Source: Pseudomonadota bacterium (GTDB lineage: Bacteria > Myxococcota_A > Polyangia > Polyangiales > Polyangiaceae). Taken from it: a stretch of 64,000 bases of DNA. Position numbers and translations under genes: made by a program. The notes below the pieces were generated by a model that ran no database searches, was not told where the DNA came from, and was given only the letters and a program-made list of their open reading frames with translations. Within the stretch, counting starts at the first letter, position 1, and each line of letters begins with the position of its first letter. Of the stretch, positions 45,851 through 55,446 are shown one piece after another. The stretch is taken from positions 1-64,000 of the forward strand of contig JAEYYX010000040.1 of the NCBI GenBank assembly GCA_023428245.1, given 5' to 3'.

Positions 45851-48800
45851 TTAGACTTGGACGTAGTTGCCGGGGCGGTTCGGGTCAGGGAGAAACCAAG
45901 CGGGGTTGCCTTGGGGATCACGGCCTAGGCGCGCGCCCGGAGCGGGCGGCTTGTTCGGGTCCAAAGCCTCCGGTGCGCGGCGCGGGAGGAAGTCGCCCGC
46001 CTGCAGCTCTTCGACAGCGGACTTGTAGGCGCTGATGATGAACTCGAGGTCTTGGTCGGTGTGAGCTGTCGTGAAGAAGCAGGGGAAGCCGTCCCAGATG
46101 TGCACCCCGCGATCGCGAAGATGGACGAAGACAAGTTCTCCGTAGGGGAGGTTGTCAGTGAAGAAGGTCTTCCAGAGCGAGGCGAAGTGACGGATTTCGA
46201 TGGGTACGCCGACCTGCTTGAAGAAGTCGTTCATCTCGCGAGCGAAGCGAGTCGTCATCGCTGTTACGCGCTCCTGGAGAGCGGGGCCCTCCTCTTTCAT
46301 GATGAGGAGAGCTTCGTGCACGGCCGCCATCGTGAGCGGGTGACGGACGAAGGTGCCCGCGAAGTAGGTCACGCCAGCGGTCGGCGTCGAGTCGTCGCCG
46401 AACTGCCAGGTTCCACCGTCGAGGGCATCCATCCAGGGATTCCTTCCTGCGATCACGCCAATCGGCATGCCGCCTCCGACGACCTTACCGTAGGTGCAGA
46501 TGTCCGCCTCGATGTCGTAGAAATGCTGAGCGCCCTTCGGGTGCGAGCGGAAGCCGGTGATGACCTCGTCGAAGATGAGGGCGATGTCCGCTTCTTTGGT
46601 GAACTTGCGGACCTCTTTGATGAACTCCTTGGGCTGGAAATCGGGCCTGCGGCTTTGGACAGGCTCGACCAGGACCGCGGCGATCTCATCGGCGCGCTCA
46701 CGGATGATCTCGAGGGAGCGGGGTGACCCGTACTCGAGGACCAAGATGTTATGGACCGATTCGGGCAAGATACCCGGGGCGGCTGGGACCGAGCGCATGG
46801 TCTTGGTGTCGCGGACGATCACCTCGTCGAAGATGCCGTGGTAGGAGCCAGAGAAGGCGACGACGAGCGGGCGACCTGTCACCGTCCGCGCGATGCGCAG
46901 AGCGCCCATGACAGCTTCGGAGCCCGTGTTGCAGAAAGCCGCGCGGTCGAGGCCCGTGAGCTCACAAACCAGGCGAGCTGACTGACCGGCGAGCTCAGTC
47001 TGGGGACCGATCTCGATACCTTCGTCGAGCTTCTTGTGGAGAGCCGCGTTGATGCGCGGGTGCTGGTTGCCGAAGAAGCCTGAGCCGAACCCGTTCAGAG
47101 CGTCGACGTACTCGTTACCGTCGAGGTCCCAAAGGCGGGCGCCTTTCGCGCGCACCGTCACGAGCGGGTAGGTGAGCTCTTTGGTTCGGGGCTTGAAGCC
47201 TGTCACAACGCGCGGATCGGCGTGGACGGCGCGGAACTCCTGGGTGTGGGCCTTCGAGGATTTCGTCTTCTCGTTGTAACGAGCGGTGAAGCTCTTGAGG
47301 CGCGCCTCTTGGGCCGGGGTGAGCTCGTCACTCTGTTTGTGGATGCGAGCGATGGCGCCGAAGGCCTTCTTGACGTCGTATTTGGTGTGGGCTGCGTCCG
47401 CTTCTTCGGAGGCGAGGCCGGCGCTCGAGCCCGAAGCCTTCGGAGCTCCGTTTGAAGGGGCCCGAGGAGCAGCAGCTGGGGCGGGAGCAGCCACGGGTGC
47501 CGGGGCGGGGGGAGCCGCGGGGGCAACGGCGGGCACAGGTGCAGGTGCGGGTGCCGGCACGAAGCCACCGCTCTGAGCCGAGATGGCGAGGCTGAGCTGC
47601 TGCTGCATGAGAGCGAGCTGAGCCATCTGCACCTGGAGGAGCTGAGGAACGAGGCCGGAGCTCGCCTGAGGCGCGGCGAAGGCCTGAGGCGCGGCGAAGG
47701 CCTGCGGCGCGGCGAAAGCCTGCGGTGCGAACGCCTGGGGAGCCGGTGCGTAGTAGGCGGGCGGCGCGGCGGGGGCTTCAGGAGCAGCCGCAGCCGGAGC
47801 GGCGGCGGCGCTCGCGCCGTTCGAACCAGGGCTCGGAGCGCCTTCAACCTGGAAATCCTGGGGCAGTTTCTCGTCCAAGAACGCCGAGAGCTTCGAGAAC
47901 GTGGAGTAGTCCTCCATCAGGTGACGGATGGTGAGCGGCTGCTTGTACTTTTGCTTCAGCTTGAGCGCGAGCTGCGTCACCAGGAGGGAGTCGATGCCAA
48001 TGCTAATGAAATCATCATCGGGCGCAGCGCCCGAAAAATCGAGGCCGCTAGCTTGCTCGAAGACAGATTTGAGTTCTTGGACCAGGTAGGATTGTCGGTT
48101 CATGGCAGGGCTCCTAGTGCCAGAGGGCGCGGACCCGATGGCGGAAGGGAGGGACATACTCGGGATGGCGCCGGGGGTCACCGGCTGGGCGAACGCGGGC
48201 AGGGCCGCATTGGGGGAAGTGGGTGCGGGTAGAGGGGCCGGGGAAGCGGCGGGCGCGCTCGGGGCGGGCGCGGGGCTCGGAACCGCTGCAGCGGGCGCGT
48301 CGCGGCGCACAGGCGGCAAGAGGAACGAATCCCGCTCAAAGGCGTAACCCGGCACGGGGACGCGGCGCCGCTGTTCTTCGGCGAAGTACGCCCGGAAGTC
48401 GACGGGCGCCCCGAGGGTCCAGAGCCGACCGAGAGCTCCGAGGAGCGCCTGCCACTCGGCGTCCTCTTCGGCACGGTCCGTCAGAGTCGCGAGCGCGGGC
48501 GCACGGGGCGCCGTGTCCCCGGGGGGCCGGCGGCTGGAGAGGGTAGTGAGCCCTTTGCCGGGGCCGACTTCGATGAGAATCTTGTTCGTATCGGGGACGA
48601 CCTTCTCGACCGCGTTCCGGAAGCGGACGGCCTTCCGCAGATGAGATGCCCAATATTCGGGGTCTTGCGCCTCCGCGCCCGTGAGAGGCTCGCCCGTGAG
48701 CGTCGACACGATCGGCTTTTCGGGGGCGTTCAAACGGACCCCCGCGAGCTCTGCGCGGAAGGTGTCGAGGGCTCCGTCCATCATGCGGGAGTGGAAGGCG

Positions 48801-51800
48801 TGGGAGGTCTGGAGCTTGCGCGCCACGACTCCGCGCTGCTGGAGGTCCGCGGCGTAGCGGTCGACAGCTTCGTGAGTTCCGGCAACGACGCAGAGTCCCG
48901 GCGCGTTGTCGGCGGCGAGATCGAGATCGTCCGGGAGGTCCTTGAGCACTTCGGCGGCATCCTGCCGGACGCTGAGCATTGCGCCTGGCGGCATCGACTG
49001 CATGAGCTGGCCGCGGCGAGCGACGAGCCGGAGTGCGCTCGGGAGATCGAAGACGCCTGCCAAACAAGCGGCGACGAACTCACCGACGCTGTGGCCGATC
49101 ATGACGGTCGGCTCGAGGCCCCAGGCCCGCAGCCGCTGAGCAAGTGCGTACTCGATGACGAACAGGGCGGACTGTGTGAACTCGGTTTGCTTGAGGCGCC
49201 CTTGAGCCTCCTCTTTCGAGAGCCGCGCCGTGTCCCCTGCGGCACGATCGGGATAGAGGATGGCGCGGAGGTCCGCGCCGAGGATCGGGCGGAGCAGCTC
49301 GGCGCAATGATCGACTGTCGCGCGGAACGTAGGATCGTGCTCGTAAAGATTCTCACCCATGCCGACGTACTGAGCGCCTTGGCCGGGGAACAGGAAGACG
49401 ACCTCTTTCGAGCCGCTTCTGGCTTTCGCTTTCGTCGCCACCGGGGGTGCTGTCTTGAGCTCGTCGCTGAGGCGACGGAGTGCTTCGGCTGCTTCCGTGG
49501 TCGTTCGAGCGACGACGCTGCGGCGGACCGCGAATGCGTCTCGTCCGAGCGCCAGCGTGAACGCCACGTCCGCGAGCGGGAGCGAGGGATCTTTGACGAG
49601 CGCCTCGCTGAGAGCCAGAGCGCTCCGAGACAGAGCCGCTTCGGTCTTCGCTGAGAGCGTCAGGACCTGGTAGGGGGTTGAAGGGCCCGAGGAAGCGCGG
49701 ACAGGTGGCTCGCCGAGGATGACGTGGGCGTTCGTGCCGCCGACGCCAAAGGAGCTCACACCGGCGAAGCGAGGTCGCTCGCCGCGCCGCCAGGCGCGTC
49801 CGGTCTTCGCAACTCGAAAGGGAGTCTGTTCGAAGGCGATCTTCGGGTTCGGCGCTTCGAAATGGAGACTTGGGGGGAGGAACTCGCGCTCGAGGGCGAG
49901 CGCCGTCTTGATCACACCGGCGACGCCAGCCGCGGCCGTCAGGTGTCCAAAGTTGCTCTTGATGGAACCGAGAGCGCAGAAACCGCGATCGTTCGTGCTC
50001 CGTCGGAATGCCTCGGTGAGCGCCTCGACCTCGATCGGATCGCCCACGGGGGTCGCGGTGCCGTGGGCCTCGACATAGTCGATCTGGTCCGGGGCGACTC
50101 CAGCGTCGTCTTGGGCCATGGCGATCACGCTGGCCTGGCCTTCGATGCTCGGAGCCGTGAAGCTCGACTTCTCACCGCCGTCATTGTTGATGCCTACGCC
50201 GTGGATGACCGCGTAGATGTGGTCGCCGTCGCGCTCAGCGTCCTCGAGAGGCTTCAGCACCACGAAGGCCGCCCCGTCCGAGAAGACCGTTCCTGTTGCG
50301 CTCGCGTCGAAGCTTCGCGTTTGGCCCGTCTTCGAGAGCATGCCGCCTTCGGCGTAAACGTGGCCGGAGAGCTGGGGGAAGGTGAGCGAGGCGCCGCCAG
50401 CGAGCGCGATGTCGCAGAGTCCTGCGCGGAGGTGTTCGACGGCTGTCGCGATAGCGACGAGGGACGTCGAGCAGGCGGTGTGGATGCTGAGCGCGGGGCC
50501 CTTCAGGTTGAGCCTATGGGCGACGCGGGTCGCCACGTAGTCCTTCTCGTTCCCGGTCATCGCGGCAAAGGCGCCGACTCGGGCGATCGCTTCGGGGTGT
50601 TTGAGGACGCGGTCGATGTAGTAGCTGTTGTTGTGAGTTCCCGCGTAGACGCCGATGAGAGCGTCGGTCGTGGTCGGCGCGTAGCCAGCGTTCTCAAGCG
50701 CGTTATAGGAGAGCTCGAGCAGGATGCGCTGCTGGGGATCGATCAGAATTGCCTCCGCCGGGCTCACTCCGAAGAAGCGGGCGTCGAACTTGTCCGCTTC
50801 ATCGAGCACACCGCGCACGGGCACGTAGTCCGGATCGGTCCGGTCGCTCGCGTCCTCGGTCTCGAGCTCAAGAGCGGTGAAATGACGCAGACCCTCCTTC
50901 CCGTCACAAAGGAGCTGCCAGAGCTGCTCGGTGGTCACGGCGCTCGGGAAACGTCCGGCCATACCGATGACAGCGATGCGCCGGCCGGTCCCCGCGGAGG
51001 AGCGCGCCTTTCGGTCCTTCTTTTCCTTCGCGCCGGTGAGGTAAGCGACCTGTCCGCGGATGGTCGGGTATTCGAAGAAACGCGTGATCGGGAGCGGTCT
51101 CGGCGCTTGTTCTTCCGTTTGGGCTACTGCGCGGAGCGCGAGGAGCGAGTTCCCACCAAGCTCGAAGAAGTTATCGTCGATGCCGATGTTGTCGACGTAG
51201 AGGAGCGTCTCCCAAATGCGCGCGAGGTGCGTTTCGAGGCCGGGGCGGGGAGCCGCGTACTCGACGGCGAGGGGCGGTCGCTCGCGGCTCGGCGCGGGGA
51301 GAGAACGCTTGTCGACTTTGCCGCTCGGGGTGCGCGGGAGCGCGTCCATGCGCACGAGCTGAGACGGGACCATGTACTCGGGGAGCGTCTCCTCGGCCAG
51401 TTGGCGGAGCTTGCTGAGGTCGAGCGCCGTGCCGACGAGATAGGCGACGACGCGTTTGTCGCCGGGGCGAGGTTCGAACACTGTGGCTGCGACTTCCTGC
51501 ACGCCCGGCTGGCCCCCGAAAAAGACCTCAATTTCGCCGAGTTCGATGCGATAGCCGCGAACTTTGACCTGGCCGTCTTTGCGCCCGAGGAATTGGTAAG
51601 CGCCGCCCGGCTCGAGCCGCACGAGGTCTCCCGTCTTGTAGAAGCGCATGCCATCGCGCTCGATGAAGCGCTCGGCGGTCAGCTCGGGCCGATAAAGGTA
51701 GCCTCGAGCGACCGCGACGCCGCCGAGCAAGAGCTCGCCTTCTTGGCCCTCGGGAAGTGCGTTGCCGTCGTCATCGACGACCAAACAGGTCACGTGGGGT

Positions 51801-52783
51801 AGAGGAGCGCCGATCGGCGGGAGATCGGGCCAGGTCGACGGATCGCCGGTGAGGCGGTGCGAAGTGACGACGTGGGTTTCGGAGGGGCCGTAGTGATTGA
51901 AGAGCTCGGCGGAGGTCTTGGTGAAGAACTCGCGCAGCGCGCGGGTGACCTGGAGCTGCTCGCCAGCAGTTACGACTTCACGCAGCGCACCCGGGAAGAT
52001 CCCACCAGAGACGGCGACGTCCGCGAGGCTCTGCAATGCGATGAACGGAAGGAAGAGTCGCTCGATGCGTGACCGATCCATGAGCGTGAGCAAGTTTCGC
52101 GCTTCGAGCCGGTGTTCTTCGCGAATCAGGACGAGCTCTCCGCCTGTCGTGATCGTCGAGAAGATTTCCTGGAAATGAACGTCGAAGGAGAGAGGAGCAA
52201 ACTGGAGCGTGGGAGAGCCGGGGCCAGCCTTTGAATCCTCGATTTGCCAGTCGATCAGAGGATCGAGCGCGCCGCGCGTCATGGCGACGCCCTTCGGCTT
52301 GCCTGTCGAGCCGGAGGTGTAGATGGCGTAGGCGAGGTGCTCGGGGATGAAAGGGAGGCCGAGCGGTGAGCCGTCGCCCTCTTCGAGCAGTGGGCTATTC
52401 GACGCGATCCGGACCTGGTCAATTGAGCCCGCCCAGGCGGAGGTGTCGACGCCCTCTTCCGCGATCAAGAGAACAGCGCGTGCGTCCTCAAGCATGAACG
52501 CGAGTCGCTCCCGCGGGTAGGCGACGTCGAGGGGCAGATAACCCGCTCCCGCTTCGAGCACTGCGAGCACCGCGACAATCGTCTCGGGGCTGCGATTCGC
52601 GGCGATGCCTACAACCTGGTCAGGCTGTACGCCCCGGCCCATGAGGACTCGAGCGAGTCGACCCGCGCGTGTCTCGAGTTGACGGTAGGTGAGACGTCTG
52701 TCACCGAGCGACACAGCAGTCGCATCCGGTGTTTGGAGCGCCTGCGCGTGGAACCTCCCCAGAAAATCCGCCAGTTTTGACAA
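45851..52783 (-). CDS. Hybrid NRPS-PKS: A-PCP-KS-AT-ACP-aminotransferase
   Basis: A 2310-residue initiating megasynthase with a TTG start. The A domain (1-500) has no C domain before it. Its code by alignment to PheA is D-V-Q-F-V-A-H-V-V-K (residues 201, 202, 205, 244, 271, 273, 297, 305, 306, 489), close to known proline codes. PCP has Ser546. KS (602-1026) has TACSTS Cys771, His908 and His947. AT (1127-1420) has GHSVGE Ser1232 and SHAFHS, the malonyl type. ACP (1565-1640) has Ser1599. A Pro/Ala linker carries APQAF repeats. A class III aminotransferase (about 1860-2260) has Lys2100 in TYGKVVGGG. The C-terminal GNPAWFLPDPNRPGNYVQV resembles the AMT-C linker of fused enzymes. No KR, DH, ER or MT domain is present. 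Confidence 0.95.
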   Translation of the reverse strand: MSKLADFLGRFHAQALQTPDATAVSLGDRRLTYRQLETRAGRLARVLMGRGVQPDQVVGIAANRSPETIVAVLAVLEAGAGYLPLDVAYPRERLAFMLEDARAVLLIAEEGVDTSAWAGSIDQVRIASNSPLLEEGDGSPLGLPFIPEHLAYAIYTSGSTGKPKGVAMTRGALDPLIDWQIEDSKAGPGSPTLQFAPLSFDVHFQEIFSTITTGGELVLIREEHRLEARNLLTLMDRSRIERLFLPFIALQSLADVAVSGGIFPGALREVVTAGEQLQVTRALREFFTKTSAELFNHYGPSETHVVTSHRLTGDPSTWPDLPPIGAPLPHVTCLVVDDDGNALPEGQEGELLLGGVAVARGYLYRPELTAERFIERDGMRFYKTGDLVRLEPGGAYQFLGRKDGQVKVRGYRIELGEIEVFFGGQPGVQEVAATVFEPRPGDKRVVAYLVGTALDLSKLRQLAEETLPEYMVPSQLVRMDALPRTPSGKVDKRSLPAPSRERPPLAVEYAAPRPGLETHLARIWETLLYVDNIGIDDNFFELGGNSLLALRAVAQTEEQAPRPLPITRFFEYPTIRGQVAYLTGAKEKKDRKARSSAGTGRRIAVIGMAGRFPSAVTTEQLWQLLCDGKEGLRHFTALELETEDASDRTDPDYVPVRGVLDEADKFDARFFGVSPAEAILIDPQQRILLELSYNALENAGYAPTTTDALIGVYAGTHNNSYYIDRVLKHPEAIARVGAFAAMTGNEKDYVATRVAHRLNLKGPALSIHTACSTSLVAIATAVEHLRAGLCDIALAGGASLTFPQLSGHVYAEGGMLSKTGQTRSFDASATGTVFSDGAAFVVLKPLEDAERDGDHIYAVIHGVGINNDGGEKSSFTAPSIEGQASVIAMAQDDAGVAPDQIDYVEAHGTATPVGDPIEVEALTEAFRRSTNDRGFCALGSIKSNFGHLTAAAGVAGVIKTALALEREFLPPSLHFEAPNPKIAFEQTPFRVAKTGRAWRRGERPRFAGVSSFGVGGTNAHVILGEPPVRASSGPSTPYQVLTLSAKTEAALSRSALALSEALVKDPSLPLADVAFTLALGRDAFAVRRSVVARTTTEAAEALRRLSDELKTAPPVATKAKARSGSKEVVFLFPGQGAQYVGMGENLYEHDPTFRATVDHCAELLRPILGADLRAILYPDRAAGDTARLSKEEAQGRLKQTEFTQSALFVIEYALAQRLRAWGLEPTVMIGHSVGEFVAACLAGVFDLPSALRLVARRGQLMQSMPPGAMLSVRQDAAEVLKDLPDDLDLAADNAPGLCVVAGTHEAVDRYAADLQQRGVVARKLQTSHAFHSRMMDGALDTFRAELAGVRLNAPEKPIVSTLTGEPLTGAEAQDPEYWASHLRKAVRFRNAVEKVVPDTNKILIEVGPGKGLTTLSSRRPPGDTAPRAPALATLTDRAEEDAEWQALLGALGRLWTLGAPVDFRAYFAEEQRRRVPVPGYAFERDSFLLPPVRRDAPAAAVPSPAPAPSAPAASPAPLPAPTSPNAALPAFAQPVTPGAIPSMSLPSAIGSAPSGTRSPAMNRQSYLVQELKSVFEQASGLDFSGAAPDDDFISIGIDSLLVTQLALKLKQKYKQPLTIRHLMEDYSTFSKLSAFLDEKLPQDFQVEGAPSPGSNGASAAAAPAAAAPEAPAAPPAYYAPAPQAFAPQAFAAPQAFAAPQAFAAPQASSGLVPQLLQVQMAQLALMQQQLSLAISAQSGGFVPAPAPAPVPAVAPAAPPAPAPVAAPAPAAAPRAPSNGAPKASGSSAGLASEEADAAHTKYDVKKAFGAIARIHKQSDELTPAQEARLKSFTARYNEKTKSSKAHTQEFRAVHADPRVVTGFKPRTKELTYPLVTVRAKGARLWDLDGNEYVDALNGFGSGFFGNQHPRINAALHKKLDEGIEIGPQTELAGQSARLVCELTGLDRAAFCNTGSEAVMGALRIARTVTGRPLVVAFSGSYHGIFDEVIVRDTKTMRSVPAAPGILPESVHNILVLEYGSPRSLEIIRERADEIAAVLVEPVQSRRPDFQPKEFIKEVRKFTKEADIALIFDEVITGFRSHPKGAQHFYDIEADICTYGKVVGGGMPIGVIAGRNPWMDALDGGTWQFGDDSTPTAGVTYFAGTFVRHPLTMAAVHEALLIMKEEGPALQERVTAMTTRFAREMNDFFKQVGVPIEIRHFASLWKTFFTDNLPYGELVFVHLRDRGVHIWDGFPCFFTTAHTDQDLEFIISAYKSAVEELQAGDFLPRRAPEALDPNKPPAPGARLGRDPQGNPAWFLPDPNRPGNYVQV

Positions 52784-53102
52784 GGTGGCCGATAGTTTTG
52801 CTCCGATGTGGGTTCGCTGTCTAGGTCTTTTGGCCTAGGTCGTTTTTCACCCGAGGCGCCCGGCTGAGCGGGCTTCTTCGGCAGCACGCTGACTCTCTGC
52901 TCTCGCTGGATCCCTCGTGCTTATAGATGCGAGGACGCGCGTTCAGTTAGACCACTGATCGAGTTGAGAGCGGTGGTGAGGGCGCGGTGCGTTCGCGAGG
53001 AGAGAGCGACCCTGTACGGTTTGGGAGAGCGCAATTTTCGTCGCCCCGACAGGTCGCGAGTCCGCGTGAGAGCAAAGTGCCGACGCTCTCGCTGCGAGAG
53101 AA
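52784..53102. other. Upstream region of the NRPS-PKS operon
   Basis: About 320 bases between the CarD terminator and the megasynthase start. It presumably holds the operon promoter. No ribosome binding site is visible before the TTG, and no clear -35/-10 or operator was recognised. Confidence 0.5.
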
Positions 53103-53103
53103 T

Positions 53104-53138
53104 GGAAAAAAGCGGCGATCCCGAAGGAGTCGCCGCTT
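53104..53138 (-). terminator. Rho-independent terminator of carD
   Basis: On the minus strand AAGCGGCGA and TCGCCGCTT form a 9-bp stem around CTCCTTCGGGA, followed by a T-run. It begins about 30 bases after the carD stop and separates carD from the NRPS-PKS operon. Confidence 0.92.
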
Positions 53139-53167
53139 TCTCTTGGTTCAGTGAACCAGCTCGAAGC

Positions 53168-53674
53168 TTAGTTCGTGAAGAAGATCGCTTCGATCTCGTC
53201 TTTGACCTGATCTTCGGTCTGCTCGCGAGCGATCGCGATTTCCTTCACGATCAGCGTCCGAGCCGTGTCGAGCATGCGGCGCTCGCCGAAGGAGAGCTGC
53301 TTGTTCGCCTTCAAACGGTAGAGATCGCGCAGAACCTCAGCGACATCATAGATGCTTCCGGTCTTGATCTTATCCATGAAGCCGCGATAGCGACGATTCC
53401 AGGTTTGCGTATCGAAACCGATCGTGCGCTCCTGGAGAATGTCGAAGATCTCACGAATCTCCTGCTCGTTGATCACCTGACGGAGACCGACCGCATCCGC
53501 GTTCGATACAGGCACCATGATCTTGCGGTCCGTGTCGAGGATCCGGAGCACGTAAAACTTCTGGGGATTCCCGGCGATTTCCCGCTCGTCGATGCTCACC
53601 ACCTCAGCGACACCCTGTGCGGGATAGACCGCCTTGTCTCCGACCTTGAACTCATTTTCCTGGATTGCCTGCAT
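53168..53674 (-). CDS. CarD/CdnL-family RNA polymerase-binding regulator
   Basis: A 168-residue protein. The N-terminal domain (FKVGDKAVYPAQGVAEVVSI) is the RNA polymerase beta-binding CarD_N/TRCF Tudor-like fold. The helical C-terminal part (NRRYRGFMDKIKTGSIYDVAEVLRDL, then LSFGERRMLDTARTLIVKEIA) contacts DNA at the -10 region in the family. The length and lack of an HMGA tail fit CdnL, which stabilises open complexes at housekeeping promoters, rather than Myxococcus CarD. AAGGAG precedes ATG 53674. Confidence 0.93.
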   Translation of the reverse strand: MQAIQENEFKVGDKAVYPAQGVAEVVSIDEREIAGNPQKFYVLRILDTDRKIMVPVSNADAVGLRQVINEQEIREIFDILQERTIGFDTQTWNRRYRGFMDKIKTGSIYDVAEVLRDLYRLKANKQLSFGERRMLDTARTLIVKEIAIAREQTEDQVKDEIEAIFFTN

Positions 53675-54168
53675 GTTTTCTCCTTGTCGCGGGGTGGCTA
53701 TTCGACCGCACCGCAAATTGAATCGTTCGGCCCGCTGTCCGGGCCGCCTCTAGAAAGACGCTCTGTCTCGCACCGAGACACTGACCGCTGGGCCGAAGTT
53801 CCTCATCCGACGCCTCGAACCGGACCCGGAAGGCCATCCGCACGTTCTGTCCTCAACCAAGGACCCTGGCGCATCATTCCCGAGCTTTCGCACTGGAAGA
53901 GTTTTTTTCGAGTCGGTTCCCATCGGACGAAACTTGCCCATGCCTGCCCCGGTGGTAGATGTTTCAAGTTGAGCCGGAGAAATGGCCTCCGGGGCGCTTG
54001 CCGCATCGATCGTTTTCGCTTCAAGAGCAGTACACGGGGTAGCCTCAAGCCGCCCTTGGTCTCGACCTAGGGAAGGCGTAGCTGAGGCGCGAGGGATAGA
54101 CCTCGCCAGAAGCGCAACTCTAGTCGAGAGGTCCCTCTCTGTCAACCCGCTTCGCGAAGTGAGGTAGT

Positions 54169-54177
54169 TTATCCACA
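54169..54177 (+). promoter_or_regulatory. Single consensus DnaA box
   Basis: TTATCCACA, a perfect match to the DnaA box consensus. No second box, AT-rich unwinding element or dnaA/dnaN/gidA genes lie nearby, so it is not an origin call. Confidence 0.4.
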
Positions 54178-54224
54178 GGTTGGCAGCTCCAGTCGGGGCG
54201 GATGGCGTCGACTCTGTACTTATT

Positions 54225-54306
54225 GGGATACGCCGTGAGCCGCATGGGATGCGCCGTGCCGCATGGGATACGCCGTGAGCCGCGCATGGGATACGCCGTG
54301 AGCCGT
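54225..54306 (+). repeat. Four-unit imperfect tandem repeat (~21 bp)
   Basis: Units begin at 54225, 54246, 54265 and 54288 and read approximately GGGATACGCCGTGAGCCGCA. Unit lengths vary from 19 to 23 bp, and unit 2 has small changes (GATGCGCCGTGCCG). Confidence 0.88.
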
Positions 54307-54463
54307 GAACCGGAGCGGCGGGTTTCGTGTCCGCGTGACCTCCCTAGCAGTTCTCCGGCGAGGCTGAGTGCATAGGAATAAGGTGAGTGATCCAGGGAGG
54401 AACGAGAGCGGGCCGTCTCACTGAAGTGAGCTCGCCGGGTCTCTCGAACCCGCCGCGCGAGCC

Positions 54464-55444
54464 TCAAGAACTCGCGAGCTCGAGGAGCGCTCCGTAGCGC
54501 ACGCCACGATCGGAGATGACGAGTGAAGTTGGCTGACTTCGATCGGTGCGCGCCGCATCGATGAGTTCCATGAGAGCGAGAGCGATCGCCGCACCACAAA
54601 CAATCACATCAGCGCGACCTTCGCCGAGACAAGGGATCAGGGTGCGCTCCTTGATGCTCATCTTCGCGAGCCTTTGAAGCACCTCGCGCGCTCGCCGGAG
54701 CTCGAGGGTCTTGCCGTTCTGAGCGCCGAGCTCGGCGCGCCCTTCGTCGTGCGCGATCGCGCTCAAGCTTGTCACTGTACCGGCGACTCCGATCGCGAGG
54801 CTCGACTTGGCAAAGAGCGCGGGGTCGAGCTTCGCAGAGTCGAGAAGCTCCCGAATGCGCGCCTCGAGTCGCAAAAGGTCCTCCTCGGTCGGCGGATCGC
54901 TCAGTTTGAGCTCCTCGAAGAGGCGGACGCTGCCGATGTTCAGGCTGAGCGCGTGGTCGACCGAGCGAGGCCCCGAACCCCAGATGAGCTCGGTCGAGCC
55001 GCCGCCGATGTCGAAAACGAAGCGGTCGCCCGAGGGAGGCAGAGGTAAGCCGACGTGCGCTCCTTGGTAAGTGAGCTCGGCTTCGCGGCGCCCCGAAATG
55101 ACCTCGAGGGGGACGCCGAGGACCGTGCGTGCCTCCTCGAGGAAGAGGTCCGCGCCATTGGCGTCCCTGAGCGCGCTGGTCCCGAGGACCTTGAGCTCCG
55201 TGACGCCGAGCTCGTCTAGAAGCGCGCGGTAGCCTCGGAGGCAGTCGAGGGTGGCGCGGGTATGATCCGGATCGAGGCGGCGGGTGCGCGAGACGTTCTT
55301 GCCGAGTCGCGTGATCGCTCCGCGCTCGGCGAGGACGCGGAAAGTGGCTGGATTTCCGGGATCAGCGCCATCGCTCGGGTCGTGTTCGACGACGGAGAGC
55401 AAGACGGTGTTCGTTCCGACGTCGATGGAGGCGAGGCGCCGCAT
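54464..55444 (-). CDS. Ppx/GppA phosphatase family protein
   Basis: A 326-residue member of the exopolyphosphatase/guanosine pentaphosphatase family (actin-like ASKHA fold). It has the phosphate-1 loop ASIDVGTNTVLL, the ITRLGKNVSRT segment, FDIGGGSTELI as phosphate-2, and GVAGTVTSLSAI. It is single-domain in length, without the HD extension. It hydrolyses polyphosphate or pppGpp in the family; which one applies here cannot be told. It starts two bases after the OmpA-like gene, in one operon. Confidence 0.92.
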   Translation of the reverse strand: MRRLASIDVGTNTVLLSVVEHDPSDGADPGNPATFRVLAERGAITRLGKNVSRTRRLDPDHTRATLDCLRGYRALLDELGVTELKVLGTSALRDANGADLFLEEARTVLGVPLEVISGRREAELTYQGAHVGLPLPPSGDRFVFDIGGGSTELIWGSGPRSVDHALSLNIGSVRLFEELKLSDPPTEEDLLRLEARIRELLDSAKLDPALFAKSSLAIGVAGTVTSLSAIAHDEGRAELGAQNGKTLELRRAREVLQRLAKMSIKERTLIPCLGEGRADVIVCGAAIALALMELIDAARTDRSQPTSLVISDRGVRYGALLELASS

Positions 55445-55446
55445 GG

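Larger units (their letters stand above)
53675..54463. other. 789-base intergenic region with repeat array
   Basis: Lies upstream of carD and downstream of the phosphatase gene. No coding stretch has homology-like features. It contains a consensus DnaA box and a 21-bp repeat array (listed separately), plus the carD promoter, which I could not define. Confidence 0.6.

Noticed and set aside
52964..54070. A 368-codon plus-strand frame across carD
   Set aside because: It is antisense to the clear CarD gene with GC-driven codon bias and no recognisable domain.
54169..54177. Replication origin suggested by the DnaA box
   Set aside because: Only one box, no AT-rich unwinding region, and no origin-linked genes such as dnaA, dnaN or gidA nearby.
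54225..54306. CRISPR array
   Set aside because: Units are directly adjacent without spacers, and there are no cas genes.
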